NCBI RefSeq assembly: GCF_002216855.1
Contig: NZ_CP022355.1
Location: 992,001 to 1,056,000, forward strand
From: Paraphotobacterium marinum
GTDB lineage: Bacteria > Pseudomonadota > Gammaproteobacteria > Enterobacterales > Vibrionaceae
DNA length: 64,000 nt
Reading direction: 5' to 3'
Under the pieces are notes generated by a model. The model searched no databases, was not told the origin of the DNA, and saw nothing but the letters and a program-made list of their open reading frames with translations. The position numbers and the translations under genes were made by a program. Of the stretch, positions 54,097 through 63,799 are shown piece by piece (within the stretch, counting starts at the first letter, position 1; every line of letters begins with the position of its first letter).

Positions 54097-54354
54097 TTAA
54101 TGAAGTTCGCTCAGCAAATTAATTAGTGTGTCGAGAGCTAATTCCTCATCTTCACCATCAGCAGTAATCGTTATTGTACTTCCTTTACTGAGACCTAAAG
54201 TTTGAAGTTTGAAAAGACTTTTAGCACTAGCACTTTTTCCATTAGCTGTAATGGTAATACTTGATTTGAACTCTTTTGCTGATTTAACAAATTGTGCAGC
54301 GGGTCTTGTATGAAGGCCATTCTCAGATTGAATGATTGTTTCTTTTATTAACAT
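54097..54354 (-). CDS. ptsH: PTS phosphocarrier HPr
   Basis: 85-aa phosphocarrier. His15 lies in [13 protein letters not shown], and the regulatory serine region reads [18 protein letters not shown] 54354 with GGGAAAAG just upstream is preferred to the in-frame TTG at 54366; it gives the usual 85 aa. First gene of the pts operon; ptsI begins 26 bp downstream. Confidence 0.97.
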   Translation of the reverse strand: MLIKETIIQSENGLHTRPAAQFVKSAKEFKSSITITANGKSASAKSLFKLQTLGLSKGSTITITADGEDEELALDTLINLLSELH

Positions 54355-54454
54355 ATCTTTTCCCAATTTTTTAAATAAACTGAGATTATAATATTATAAT
54401 TGGAATAGATAACAAAATTTATTGTTTTAATAGTCGGATTATCTCACGTTTTTG

Positions 54455-54486
54455 TAAAAAAGTTCTATTAAATATAGAACTTTTTA
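54455..54486. terminator. Bidirectional-looking terminator between cysK and ptsH
   Basis: AAAAAGTTCTAT, loop TAAAT, ATAGAACTTTTT: a long stem flanked by an A run on one side and a T run on the other. It lies 16 bp past the cysK stop (minus strand) and so separates cysK from the pts operon. Confidence 0.85.
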
Positions 54487-54501
54487 GTGTATATTATTGA
54501 G

Positions 54502-55458
54502 TTAATTCTTTTTCTGAAAAAAATCAGCAAATAATGCAGAGCTTAAATATCTTTCTGTTGCGCTTGGTAAAATTGTGACTATTTTTTTATTAGGGAATTT
54601 CTTACCAACTTTTATGGCGGCTGCAACAGCTGCACCAGAAGAGATTCCTGCTAATATGCCTTCTTTTTTCATGAGGTTACGAGCCGTTTCGATTGCTTCA
54701 TTGGAACTAACGTGAACAACCTCATCAACTAAAGAAAGGTCTAAGTTCTCGGGGATAAATCCAGGACCAATACCTTGTATTTTATGAGGTGAGGGCTTCA
54801 TTTCTAATCCATTTAGCTTTTGAAATATTACAGGTGATTCTTCAGGTTCGACCGCGACAACATGAATTTTTTTACCTTTCTCATTTTTTATGTAGTTAGC
54901 AACACCAGAAATTGTTCCTCCTGTTCCTACGCCTGCAACAAAAATATCTATCTCTCCTTGCGTAGACTCCCATATTTCAGGGCCTGTAGTTTTGAAATGT
55001 ATTTCCGGATTAGCTGGGTTACTAAATTGATTCAGTCTATGAAATTTATTGGGAGAAGCTTTTACTAATTCATCTGCTTTTTGAAGAGCACCTGACATAC
55101 CAAGCTTACCATCTGTCAAGACAAGTTCGGCTCCCAATGCTTTGAGTAATTTTCTTCTTTCTAAACTCATAGTCTCGGGCATTGTTAGAAGTAATTTATA
55201 TCCTCTTGCTGAAGCAACAAAGGCTAAAGATATTCCAGTGTTACCACTTGTTGCTTCAATTAATGTCTTACTTTTATCTATAAGTCCTTTCTTTTCGGCA
55301 TCCCAAATCATATTTGAGCCAATTCTACACTTAACACTAAAACTAGGGTTTCTTGCCTCCATTTTAACAAAAATATTTTTCAAATCTGTAATATTATTTA
55401 ATTTTACAATTGGCGTATTTCCTATTGTAAAAGATGTATCCTCATATATTTGTTTCAT
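54502..55458 (-). CDS. cysK: Cysteine synthase A
   Basis: PLP enzyme making cysteine from O-acetylserine and sulphide. 318 aa. The PLP lysine is in [15 protein letters not shown], substrate loop in [13 protein letters not shown], phosphate-binding loop in [15 protein letters not shown], and [11 protein letters not shown] near the end. Full length. Preceded by cysZ on the same strand. Confidence 0.96.
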   Translation of the reverse strand: MKQIYEDTSFTIGNTPIVKLNNITDLKNIFVKMEARNPSFSVKCRIGSNMIWDAEKKGLIDKSKTLIEATSGNTGISLAFVASARGYKLLLTMPETMSLERRKLLKALGAELVLTDGKLGMSGALQKADELVKASPNKFHRLNQFSNPANPEIHFKTTGPEIWESTQGEIDIFVAGVGTGGTISGVANYIKNEKGKKIHVVAVEPEESPVIFQKLNGLEMKPSPHKIQGIGPGFIPENLDLSLVDEVVHVSSNEAIETARNLMKKEGILAGISSGAAVAAAIKVGKKFPNKKIVTILPSATERYLSSALFADFFQKKN

Positions 55459-55536
55459 TGTCAGCCCTTAAAATTTCTTTTAAATTTACTTTATAGTATC
55501 GTAACTTATTATTTGTAAATAATTTTTGGTTATAAC

Positions 55537-56292
55537 TTATTCGAGAATTTCATTATCCTTCAAATTTTCAACCCATATTACAGTAGCACTGCAGATTGCC
55601 ACAGGCATAATAATTAAGTTGATAATTGGGATCACAGACAAAAAACTTATAACAATTCCAAATAAAAAGCTTTTAAATTTATGCTTTTTTAATATTTTTA
55701 TCATCAATTTAAAATTTATCTTATGATTATCAAAAGAGTAATCACAATATTGGATTGACATCATCCAAGCGTTAAAAATAATTAGTATTATGGGGCTAAG
55801 TGTTTGACCAAAACCGGGAATAAAAAAGGTAATTAATATTATGATAAATCTTGGAAAAAAATATTTGAGCTTTTGCAGTTCTCTGGAAGCAACTCTAGGT
55901 ATATCTTTTATTATATCTTGAAAAGAGACTGGCTGGATAGATTTGTTTTCAAGAATAGCCTCTGCTTTTTCAGCAAGAATTCCATTAAATGGAGAAGCAA
56001 TCCAATTAGCAATTGTACTAAAGAAAAAGGATACAATAAATAGAATTATTAAAAAAAACAATGGTACTAAAAGGTAATGAAGCCATGACAACCAAGAAGG
56101 TAAAATGGTTAAAAAGTAATTATAGTACCCACTGAATTTATAATAGATAAAAATACTTAAACCGATAAAAATTGATATATTTATTATCAAAGGAATTAAT
56201 ACAAAGTGTACGAGTTTATTTGAGAATGCAAGTTTGTAACCTTTTATAAATTGTCGATAAAGGTTTTCTTCTGTTGAAAACGTTTCTTTCAT
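55537..56292 (-). CDS. cysZ: Sulfate transporter CysZ
   Basis: 251-aa inner-membrane protein with about four long hydrophobic segments (residues about 25-50, 65-95, 145-175, 205-235). Contains the family segments GYKLAFSNKLVHFVLIPLI and ASPFNGILAEKAEA. Supplies sulfate or sulfite for cysteine synthesis. Divergent from zipA, adjacent to cysK, as in enterics and vibrios. Confidence 0.92.
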   Translation of the reverse strand: MKETFSTEENLYRQFIKGYKLAFSNKLVHFVLIPLIINISIFIGLSIFIYYKFSGYYNYFLTILPSWLSWLHYLLVPLFFLIILFIVSFFFSTIANWIASPFNGILAEKAEAILENKSIQPVSFQDIIKDIPRVASRELQKLKYFFPRFIIILITFFIPGFGQTLSPIILIIFNAWMMSIQYCDYSFDNHKINFKLMIKILKKHKFKSFLFGIVISFLSVIPIINLIIMPVAICSATVIWVENLKDNEILE

Positions 56293-56417
56293 TTTTTTCT
56301 AATTTAAACCAAAGTTTGTTGATTTGATATTTACATCTTATATAATTATTTTGTTGAGGTTAACTACTTTATGGCTCACTTAATACATAATTAATCATTT
56401 TTCGAAGAGTAAATCTA

Positions 56418-57206
56418 ATGGAATATATACGTTACATACTTATTTTTCTTTTTTTACTTGGGATTTTAGGAATCATTCTAAGTTCAGTAAAAAAAAATAA
56501 TAAGTTTGAAAAACAGTCTGACAGATTAGAAGAAAATAAAAAAACTGAAATATCTAATTCTCAGCTATCTTTGCTATATAAAAAAAGTGAAGAGTTTCTG
56601 GCAAGAAATATTGGAAACAAACTAAAAAAACTCAAAAATTATGAAGACACTATTAATTCTAAAAAAACTTCTTTAGGTGATACACTTGATGAAGAAAATC
56701 AAGATGAATCAGTTGTAGACGATAATAAAGATATTTCAAAAAAGGAAGCAATAAATAATAGCGAAAAAGCTGGTGAATGTAATGGAAGATATAATGAAGT
56801 TATAATATTGAATGTCCATGCAAACGAAGGAAAACTATTTTCTAGTTCTAAATTTTTACCAATACTTGAGAAACATGGACTAAAATTTGGTGAAATGTCA
56901 ATTTTTCATTACAAAGTTAGTTTAAAAGAAAAGCAATTAACACTTTTTAGTGTTGCTAATATGGTTTCTCCGGGAACATTTGAAGACTGTAACTCTCGAA
57001 TAATTAAAACCCCAGGACTATCTTTTTTTATGGAAATACCAAGTTTTGCTGATCCAGAGGAATGCTTTAATTTTATGTTACAATGCGCTCAACAAGTAGC
57101 TGATAGCTTAAGTGGGAATGTTCTTGATGAAGGACGAAATCTTTTAACTCCCCAACGTATTGAAAATTATAGAAAAAAAATAAATGAAATCAAACAAACT
57201 ACTTAA
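56418..57206 (+). CDS. zipA: Cell division protein ZipA
   Basis: FtsZ-tethering division protein. One N-terminal membrane span (residues 4-22, IRYILIFLFLLGILGIILS), a charged linker of about 90 residues, and a C-terminal FtsZ-binding domain (VIILNVHANEGKLFSSSKFL, KFGEMSIFHYK, TPGLSFFMEIPSFADPEECF). 262 aa, shorter than E. coli (328) through a shorter linker. Lies upstream of ligA by 8 bp. Confidence 0.94.
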   Translation: MEYIRYILIFLFLLGILGIILSSVKKNNKFEKQSDRLEENKKTEISNSQLSLLYKKSEEFLARNIGNKLKKLKNYEDTINSKKTSLGDTLDEENQDESVVDDNKDISKKEAINNSEKAGECNGRYNEVIILNVHANEGKLFSSSKFLPILEKHGLKFGEMSIFHYKVSLKEKQLTLFSVANMVSPGTFEDCNSRIIKTPGLSFFMEIPSFADPEECFNFMLQCAQQVADSLSGNVLDEGRNLLTPQRIENYRKKINEIKQTT

Positions 57207-57214
57207 GATTTATA

Positions 57215-59152
57215 ATGGCACTTTCAAAAAATCAAATCAAAATTCTAAAATCATCGTTTGATTTATTCGATATAGATCAAATAAACTCTGACTTAGAGAG
57301 CTTAAAATCGTTTGAAATTTTAAGTGAAGAAAAACAACTTTATATTTTAAAGGTATTAAACTTTTTATATAGGGGTGGTCACCCAGCATGTACTGATCAG
57401 CAATATAATCAATTTTTCAATTTTTTTAAAAAAAAATATCCGAACAATGATTTTATTTTAACTGTAGAACCTGAGCCGATAATTGGCGAGAAGTTAGTAA
57501 CATTACCTCAAAAGATGTTATCAACCGATAAGGCTTATAGTAAAGAAGAAATTATAAAGTGGATAGATCGCATCAGAAAAGCATCTGTTCAATATGGTCT
57601 GGATGAAAACAATATTGAATTTAAAGTTACAGCAAAACTTGATGGCTATGCAGCATTTGATGATGGAAATTCGCTCTATACAAGGGGTAATGGTTCTAAA
57701 GGACGAAATATATCTTTTGTTTTTGATAGAGGTTTATCAGTTTTCGGAGATGAACGAGGCTTAGGAGCGGGCGAAATTGTAATTAATAAGCATTATTTTA
57801 ATGAACACTTGGCAAATTATTTTGATAACACAAGAAATATTCAGGCTTCAATAATAGCAGAAAAGAATTTATCTCAAGTTATACAAAAGTCTATCATTGA
57901 CAGAGCTGCTATTTTTTACCCTTTTAAAGCCTTGCCTTCTTGGAGAGGAACTTCTACAGAATTAATTAAAAATTATGATTCTATTACTAAAAATGTTTTA
58001 AGTGACATTCCTTTTGAAACTGATGGTGTTGTTATAGAAATAACCAATCAAGGACTAAAAGACTTTTTGGGTTCTACAAGACATCACCATAGATGGCAAA
58101 TAGCACTGAAATCAAATGATGAATCAAGTTTGGTTGAAGTATTGAAAGTTATACCACAAGTATCGAGAAATGGTAAAAACACCCCAGTAGTAATTTTTAA
58201 TTCAATAAGATTATCAGGAGCTGAAATATCAAAGGCAACCGCACACAACTACTCTATGGTAAAAAAACTTGGAATCGGAGTGGGTTCAGAATTAGAAATT
58301 GTTCGTAGCGGATTAGTTATTCCAAAAATTGAAAGAGTAATTAAGAAATCAAGCCCATCTATACCTAATCATTGTATTTCATGTGGTTCTGTCCTTCATT
58401 GGATCGATGATAATTTATTTTGTTTAAATCATAACGGGTGTAGAGATCAAATTGAAAAAACAATTATTCATTTTTTTGAAACTCTTGGGAATAATGATGG
58501 GTTGGGTCCTGCTACAATTTCAACCTTTTATGATCATGGTATCCGTTCGATATATGATGTTTATTTGTTAGAAAATGACCCAGAAAAGTTATTTGCTATG
58601 GGCTTCAAGCAAAAATCTGCATTAAATATTATTGACGCTCTGAAGAAAAGTAGAAGGATTGAAATTGAAGATTGGAGATTTCTAGCTGCTTTTGGTATTA
58701 ATCGGCTTGGTTATGCGGCATCTGAACGCATTCTTGAATTATACGATATTAGTGATCTTTATAATTTAGATGAAAATGACTTGATTAAAATTGATGGCTT
58801 TGCAAAAAAAACTAGTCAGATTGTAATTAATGGCTTTAATTTAATCAAAGAACAATTTGACGATATTTATAAATTAAATTTTAATCTCAAAAGTTCCAAA
58901 TTAACTATTGATAGTGAATCAAAATTTTTACATAAGAACCTGGTTTTTACTGGAAAAATGGAAATTGGTTCGAGAGAAGATTTAGAAAAAATTGCTAAAA
59001 GCCTTGGCGCAAAAGTAACGAAGTCTGTTAGTTCTAAGACAGACTTTTTGATCCTTGGAAGTAAAGTGGGTCAGCGAAAAATTGATGCCGCTAAAACTCA
59101 CAATATTAAACTTTTAAGTGAAAAAGAATTTATGGAACTAACTTCAAACTAA
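57215..59152 (+). CDS. ligA: Divergent NAD-dependent DNA ligase
   Basis: 645 aa in the normal ligA position after zipA. The overall LigA order is visible: N-terminal Ia-like helix pair (YRGGHPACTDQQYNQFF), adenylation lysine in TAKLDGYA (about residue 144), LYTRGNGSKG, ETDGVVIEI, HHRWQIALK, a four-Cys zinc finger (HCISCG...FCLNHNGC), helix-hairpin-helix region and a C-terminal BRCT (NLVFTGKMEIGSREDLEKI). Several residues near-invariant in LigA differ: the Glu two before the Lys is Thr, TRGDG is TRGNG, RGEV is AGEI, VVIKV is VVIEI. The gene is open and full length. Confidence 0.87.
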   Translation: MALSKNQIKILKSSFDLFDIDQINSDLESLKSFEILSEEKQLYILKVLNFLYRGGHPACTDQQYNQFFNFFKKKYPNNDFILTVEPEPIIGEKLVTLPQKMLSTDKAYSKEEIIKWIDRIRKASVQYGLDENNIEFKVTAKLDGYAAFDDGNSLYTRGNGSKGRNISFVFDRGLSVFGDERGLGAGEIVINKHYFNEHLANYFDNTRNIQASIIAEKNLSQVIQKSIIDRAAIFYPFKALPSWRGTSTELIKNYDSITKNVLSDIPFETDGVVIEITNQGLKDFLGSTRHHHRWQIALKSNDESSLVEVLKVIPQVSRNGKNTPVVIFNSIRLSGAEISKATAHNYSMVKKLGIGVGSELEIVRSGLVIPKIERVIKKSSPSIPNHCISCGSVLHWIDDNLFCLNHNGCRDQIEKTIIHFFETLGNNDGLGPATISTFYDHGIRSIYDVYLLENDPEKLFAMGFKQKSALNIIDALKKSRRIEIEDWRFLAAFGINRLGYAASERILELYDISDLYNLDENDLIKIDGFAKKTSQIVINGFNLIKEQFDDIYKLNFNLKSSKLTIDSESKFLHKNLVFTGKMEIGSREDLEKIAKSLGAKVTKSVSSKTDFLILGSKVGQRKIDAAKTHNIKLLSEKEFMELTSN

Positions 59153-59173
59153 CTAATAATGAGAATAAATTAA

Positions 59174-60592
59174 ATGATTAAAACGAGATTTGCACCGAGT
59201 CCGACAGGTTTTTTACATTTAGGCGGTGCTAGAACAGCATTATACTCTTGGCTGTATGCCAAAAAAAACAATGGAAAATTTGTATTGCGAATTGAAGATA
59301 CTGATCGTGAAAGATCTACTTCGGAAGCTGTTGATGCAATTTTAGATGGAATGCGATGGTTAGGGTTAGACTGGGATGAGGGACCTTTTTATCAAACAGA
59401 TAGATTTGATAAATACAATAAAATAATAGATGAATTAATTGAAAAAGGTCTTGCTTATAGATGTTATGCTCCTAAAGATCTCTTGGATACTATAAGAGAA
59501 GAACAGCAACACAAAGGAGAAAAACCTAGATATAATCCTAAAGATCCCCGTGTAATTTCAGCAAATGAAAATATGGATGCAGATAAACCTCATGTAGTTC
59601 GTTTTAAAAATCCAAGTAGTGGATACGTAGAATTTGATGATGTAGTAAGAGGTAAAATCAAGATTGCAAACGACGAATTAGATGACTTGATTATTAGAAG
59701 AACGGATGGAAGTCCAACTTATAATTTTACGGTTGTTGTTGATGATATTGATATGAATATTACTCATGTTATACGTGGAGAAGATCATATTAATAATACA
59801 CCTCGCCAAATAAATATTTATCATAGCTTAAATGCCAACCCTCCAGTTTTTGCTCATTGCTCAATGATTCTTGGTGATGATGGTGCTAAGCTGTCCAAAA
59901 GACATGGCGCTGTTAGCGTATTGCAATATAAAGAAAACGGCTTTTTACCTGAAGCTTTAATTAATTACTTAGTGCGCTTGGGTTGGTCACATGGAGATCA
60001 GGAAATATTTTCCAAGGATGAGCTGATAGAATTATTTGATTTAAATGGAATTAATAAATCTGCTTCCGCTTTCAACACAACAAAGCTTTTATGGTTAAAC
60101 AATCATTATATAAAAACTCTTCCATTAAATAGAATAAAGAAAGAATTGCTTGGTTTAGTTCAAGATAACGATTTTATAATTATTGACGATCTTAAATTGG
60201 ATAAAATATTGTCAAAAGTTCGTGATAGAGCAAACACTCTCTTGGAATTAAAAGGCCACATCAGGTATTTTTATGAAAGTATTACTCAGTATGATGAAAA
60301 AGCTGCAAAAAAACACTTAAGGCCTGTTGCTAAGGAATATTTGGAAGTTTTTTCCCGAAAGTTGGATGAACTTAAGAATGATTCTTGGAATGAAGAAGCT
60401 ATACAAGAAGTTATTGATTCCACTTGTAAGGATTTGGATATAGGCATGGGAAAATTAGGAATGCCTTTGCGTGTTTCTTTAACAGGGCAAGGTCAATCCC
60501 CATCAGTGAGTTTTATAATGGAGTGTTTGGGAAAAGAAGAGAGTCTAAATAGAATAAGCAATGGAGTGAATTTTATAAAATGTAGATCTTAG
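59174..60592 (+). CDS. gltX: Glutamyl-tRNA synthetase
   Basis: Class I synthetase. 472 aa. HIGH motif in [24 protein letters not shown] equivalent in [13 protein letters not shown], and [13 protein letters not shown] is the gammaproteobacterial form. Full length (E. coli 471). 82 bp follow before the next gene, with a TATAAT-like box at about 60636. Confidence 0.98.
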   Translation: MIKTRFAPSPTGFLHLGGARTALYSWLYAKKNNGKFVLRIEDTDRERSTSEAVDAILDGMRWLGLDWDEGPFYQTDRFDKYNKIIDELIEKGLAYRCYAPKDLLDTIREEQQHKGEKPRYNPKDPRVISANENMDADKPHVVRFKNPSSGYVEFDDVVRGKIKIANDELDDLIIRRTDGSPTYNFTVVVDDIDMNITHVIRGEDHINNTPRQINIYHSLNANPPVFAHCSMILGDDGAKLSKRHGAVSVLQYKENGFLPEALINYLVRLGWSHGDQEIFSKDELIELFDLNGINKSASAFNTTKLLWLNNHYIKTLPLNRIKKELLGLVQDNDFIIIDDLKLDKILSKVRDRANTLLELKGHIRYFYESITQYDEKAAKKHLRPVAKEYLEVFSRKLDELKNDSWNEEAIQEVIDSTCKDLDIGMGKLGMPLRVSLTGQGQSPSVSFIMECLGKEESLNRISNGVNFIKCRS

Positions 60593-60674
60593 TCGATCTT
60601 TTAATATGTTCAGCTGATAAAACAATAAACTAATCCTATAATCAATGAATTAAAGTATCTTATAAGATTGATTT

Positions 60675-61922
60675 ATGAATTTTTTTTTAACAGTTTTGAT
60701 TCATTCAGCTGATTTAGATAATGATGAGTTTATAGAATTCTGTAGGACTTTTAATATAAAGTTTGTTACATTTAACGATGTAACAAACATACCTAGTACC
60801 AATTTTAATTCAATTTATATCTCGACTAATTTTACTAACAAAGTGACTCAAAAAGAGCTTTTTAAGTTTATAAATACACATAAAAATTTACTTTTTTTTA
60901 AACAAATTCACATTGATGCTTTTTCAGAATTAAATACCATTGAAGTACCTAACAATATAAATTATATAGAATTCATTAAAATAATTTATGATGCTAAATT
61001 AAAGTTAAGGAGTTTCGAGTGTAACTTTGTGTTACAGAAAAACTTTAGATTTAGAAGTCTGGTTGGATCTAGTCCAGCTATACAAAAACTTCGAAGAGAT
61101 ATTGATTTAACAAAAAAAAATGCAAAACTTATTTTACTCCTAGGTGAGAAGGGTACTAATTTTGAAGGTATTGGCAGAAATATTCATTATAGATTGTATA
61201 AAGACTCTAAAAAATATCTATATTTGAATAGTGAAGAGCAATTGGAGTATGAATTAAAAAAAGAAAAATATGGTATTATTCAAGTTGAATACGACTTCTA
61301 TGTGAAAAGACAAGAAATTTTTGAACAATATAACCAACATAACTATGTAATAAATTCTAAAATTGATGGATGTTATTCTAACTTAAAATTAGATCAAATT
61401 ATAAAGATTCCTGCTTTAATGGATCGAAAAGAAGATATTCATTTATTAATGGATGAGTACTTTGAAAGATTTTTACATATTTATAATAAAAAATATTTTT
61501 ATGATGCTGAACTCTTAAATTTCATGAAATCTTATCATTGGCCAGGAAATGAATATGAGTTTACGGAGTTTCTTTCTCACCTCTTAAGTAATGTAAAAGA
61601 TGAACAATTAAACCTAACATGCTTACCAGTTGAATATTTAGCAGATTGGATATATTTTTCTCTTAATAATTCAAACAAAACACCTTTTGATATTTCAAAA
61701 CTTTTTTCAAAAAAAAATAAAGGCTTACGAGAATCTGTTGAAGAATACGAAATTAGCTATATTAAACAAGCATTAGTTGAATCGAATGGAGTTGTTTCCA
61801 ACGCAGCTAAACTTTTAGGGTTAAGAAGAACAACACTAATTGAAAAGATGAGGAAGTATCAAATAAAGGTGTTAAAAAATAAATATAATAACTCTTTTGT
61901 ATCTTTCAAAACAAATTTATGA
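60675..61922 (+). CDS. Degenerate FlrA/FleQ-type regulator lacking the sigma-54 ATPase core
   Basis: 415 aa. An N-terminal FleQ-like receiver remnant (1 to about 115) is followed by FRSLVGSSPAIQKLRRDIDL, the start of a sigma-54 AAA+ domain. The Walker A reads GEKGTNFEG instead of GExGTGKE, and about 70 residues that should hold GAFTGA and the Walker B D-E pair are missing or unrecognisable. The domain resumes at IPALMDRKEDIHLLMDEYF and YHWPGNEYEFTEF. The C-terminal Fis-type HTH is well kept (VVSNAAKLLGLRRTTLIEKM), and RRTTLIEKMRKYQ is typical of FlrA/FleQ. It cannot act as a sigma-54 activator; DNA binding may persist. Coupled by ATGA to the next gene. Confidence 0.78.
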   Translation: MNFFLTVLIHSADLDNDEFIEFCRTFNIKFVTFNDVTNIPSTNFNSIYISTNFTNKVTQKELFKFINTHKNLLFFKQIHIDAFSELNTIEVPNNINYIEFIKIIYDAKLKLRSFECNFVLQKNFRFRSLVGSSPAIQKLRRDIDLTKKNAKLILLLGEKGTNFEGIGRNIHYRLYKDSKKYLYLNSEEQLEYELKKEKYGIIQVEYDFYVKRQEIFEQYNQHNYVINSKIDGCYSNLKLDQIIKIPALMDRKEDIHLLMDEYFERFLHIYNKKYFYDAELLNFMKSYHWPGNEYEFTEFLSHLLSNVKDEQLNLTCLPVEYLADWIYFSLNNSNKTPFDISKLFSKKNKGLRESVEEYEISYIKQALVESNGVVSNAAKLLGLRRTTLIEKMRKYQIKVLKNKYNNSFVSFKTNL

Positions 61923-62398
61923 ATTCTTTTATATCCCTTAATTATGTAGTTATTTTAATTTTTTTAGTGTTAATTCTTATTGCTTCTTTAATATATAAAA
62001 AAAAATCATCATTAAAAATTAATGATAAAAACTCTCAATTTAGTTTATTAGAAATGGTGCATATTAATTACCGACATTGTTTTAAGCTTATAAAAAATGG
62101 TAATCAATTATATTTGTTTTATACAAATAAAAACAAAACTTTCTTTGTGATAAATTACTCTTTATTTGAAGAAGATATTTTATTAATTAATTCACTAAAT
62201 AAAGAAACTAAATATAATAAAAGAACCTATTTATCAATATTCCCTAAACCTCAAAATAAATTGTTACAAATAAAAAATTATTATTTCCTCAATAAAACTG
62301 ACTTTATATGTTCACTAACCCTATTTAAATTAGAAATAGATATTTTTATATCATTAACTAAAGTAAGTGTTATTTCTAAAAAAAGATACTTTGAATAA
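61919..62398 (+). CDS. Small membrane-anchored protein of unknown function
   Basis: 159 aa with one N-terminal span (residues about 8-27, YVVILIFLVLILIASLIY), a lysine-rich stretch, and a soluble domain rich in aromatic, Asn and Lys residues. Start overlaps the stop of the FlrA-like gene by 4 bp. The pattern of a span followed by FSLLEMVHINYRHCFKLIKN resembles FliO (a flagellar export protein) only weakly, and the C-terminal extension does not. I do not recognise it with confidence. It could be an eroding flagellar gene or a partner of the regulator. Confidence 0.6.
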   Translation: MNSFISLNYVVILIFLVLILIASLIYKKKSSLKINDKNSQFSLLEMVHINYRHCFKLIKNGNQLYLFYTNKNKTFFVINYSLFEEDILLINSLNKETKYNKRTYLSIFPKPQNKLLQIKNYYFLNKTDFICSLTLFKLEIDIFISLTKVSVISKKRYFE

Positions 62399-62489
62399 AA
62401 TTAATTTGCTTTATTTGAACTGGATTCAAAGATGTAATTCCTAAATGTAGTATAAAAATATATATGGATTTTAAAAATTAGGGATTCAT

Positions 62490-63116
62490 ATGCTTGAAGT
62501 AAAAAATATCAAATATAAAAGATATGATGAATGTATATTTCAGGACATTAATATGGTTCTTTCGCCTGGTGATTTGGCAGTCATTAGGGGTGATAATGGT
62601 TCAGGAAAAAGTACTCTTTTAGGTTGTATTTCAGGACTCCATTCTGTTAGTGATGGCAATATCTTTTGGATGGGAGAAAATATTATAAATATTTCCCATT
62701 ATTTTAATAATTTACATTTTATAGGCCATAAAAGTGGACTTAAACCAAATTTAACTGTTTATCAAAACTTAATTTTTTATGCATCGATTACAAATCCAGG
62801 AAAATCTGAAAATGAATTAAAAAAGATATTATATGATTCGTTTGTAAAAATAAATCTTGATATATCATGTCTTAATGAATGTCTTGGAAAATTATCATTT
62901 GGGCAACAACAAAAAGTTTCATTAACTAGATTATTTTTTTGTTTAAGGAAATTATGGATTTTAGATGAACCTCTTACAGGATTAGATTCTTTAAGTAGAC
63001 AAGTATTTTTAGAGAGTGTTGTGCAACATTTAAAATACAATGGTTCAGTTATTTTTAGTACACACCAAAAGATAGAAGAGCTTAATTGTGCCCATACAAT
63101 ATGGTTAGGTATATAA
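62490..63116 (+). CDS. ccmA: Cytochrome c biogenesis ATP-binding protein CcmA
   Basis: ABC ATPase that releases haem-loaded CcmE from CcmCD. 208 aa. Walker A GDNGSGKSTLL, signature LSFGQQQKVSLTR, Walker B LWILDEPLTGLD, H-loop STHQ. Begins the ccm operon; ccmB starts 1 bp after. Shows that the cell keeps c-type cytochrome maturation. Confidence 0.95.
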   Translation: MLEVKNIKYKRYDECIFQDINMVLSPGDLAVIRGDNGSGKSTLLGCISGLHSVSDGNIFWMGENIINISHYFNNLHFIGHKSGLKPNLTVYQNLIFYASITNPGKSENELKKILYDSFVKINLDISCLNECLGKLSFGQQQKVSLTRLFFCLRKLWILDEPLTGLDSLSRQVFLESVVQHLKYNGSVIFSTHQKIEELNCAHTIWLGI

Positions 63117-63117
63117 A

Positions 63118-63777
63118 ATGTATTGGATTAGTTTCTTAAAAAAAGAGTCAAATTTAGTTACTTCATCTAAAAATGATATTTTTATGCAAGCTGGCTTTTT
63201 TTTGACTTTTTTAGTTATTTTTGGCATTTCTTCAGGATTTGAGCAAACCGGAGATATGGTTAAAGTAGGATTAATTTGGTTTTTAATGATGTTTTTATCT
63301 CTTTTAAATAATAATCGTCTTTTAAAAGATGATTTTAATGATGGTTCCTTAATATATTTAATTCTATCCAATTACTCTTTACCAACTTCCGTTCTAATAA
63401 AGGTTCTATCAAATTGGTTTTTTTCTAATATTGTTTTATTTATTTCTATGCCTATTGTTATGCTGTTTTTAGGCTTAAACATGAATTTAATTATACCGAT
63501 TATAGTTAGTATTGTGCTTGGCTCATGTACTATTTCGTTATTATCAAGTATAGGAACTGCTTTAACTCTGTCTATTTCTAAAAACACTTTTTTGCTCTTT
63601 ATTATTATGCTTCCATTATATATACCTGTATTTTTATTAGGTTTAACAATGGTTAAACTTGCAAAATTTGAACTTTCATATTTGGGGGTTTTATATTTAA
63701 TGCTAGCTGTTTTAAGTGCCAGTATAGTTATTATTCCTTATTTAGTGGCAATTATAATACGTATTCATTATGATTAA
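63118..63777 (+). CDS. ccmB: Cytochrome c biogenesis membrane protein CcmB
   Basis: 219-aa membrane partner of CcmA with six hydrophobic segments. Begins WISFLKKESNLVTSSKNDIF and includes the conserved LLKDDFNDGSLIYLILSNYS and LSSIGTALTLSISKNTFLLF. Full length and intact. Confidence 0.93.
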   Translation: MYWISFLKKESNLVTSSKNDIFMQAGFFLTFLVIFGISSGFEQTGDMVKVGLIWFLMMFLSLLNNNRLLKDDFNDGSLIYLILSNYSLPTSVLIKVLSNWFFSNIVLFISMPIVMLFLGLNMNLIIPIIVSIVLGSCTISLLSSIGTALTLSISKNTFLLFIIMLPLYIPVFLLGLTMVKLAKFELSYLGVLYLMLAVLSASIVIIPYLVAIIIRIHYD

Positions 63778-63799
63778 TTTTTGGCGGGACAGGTATTTT

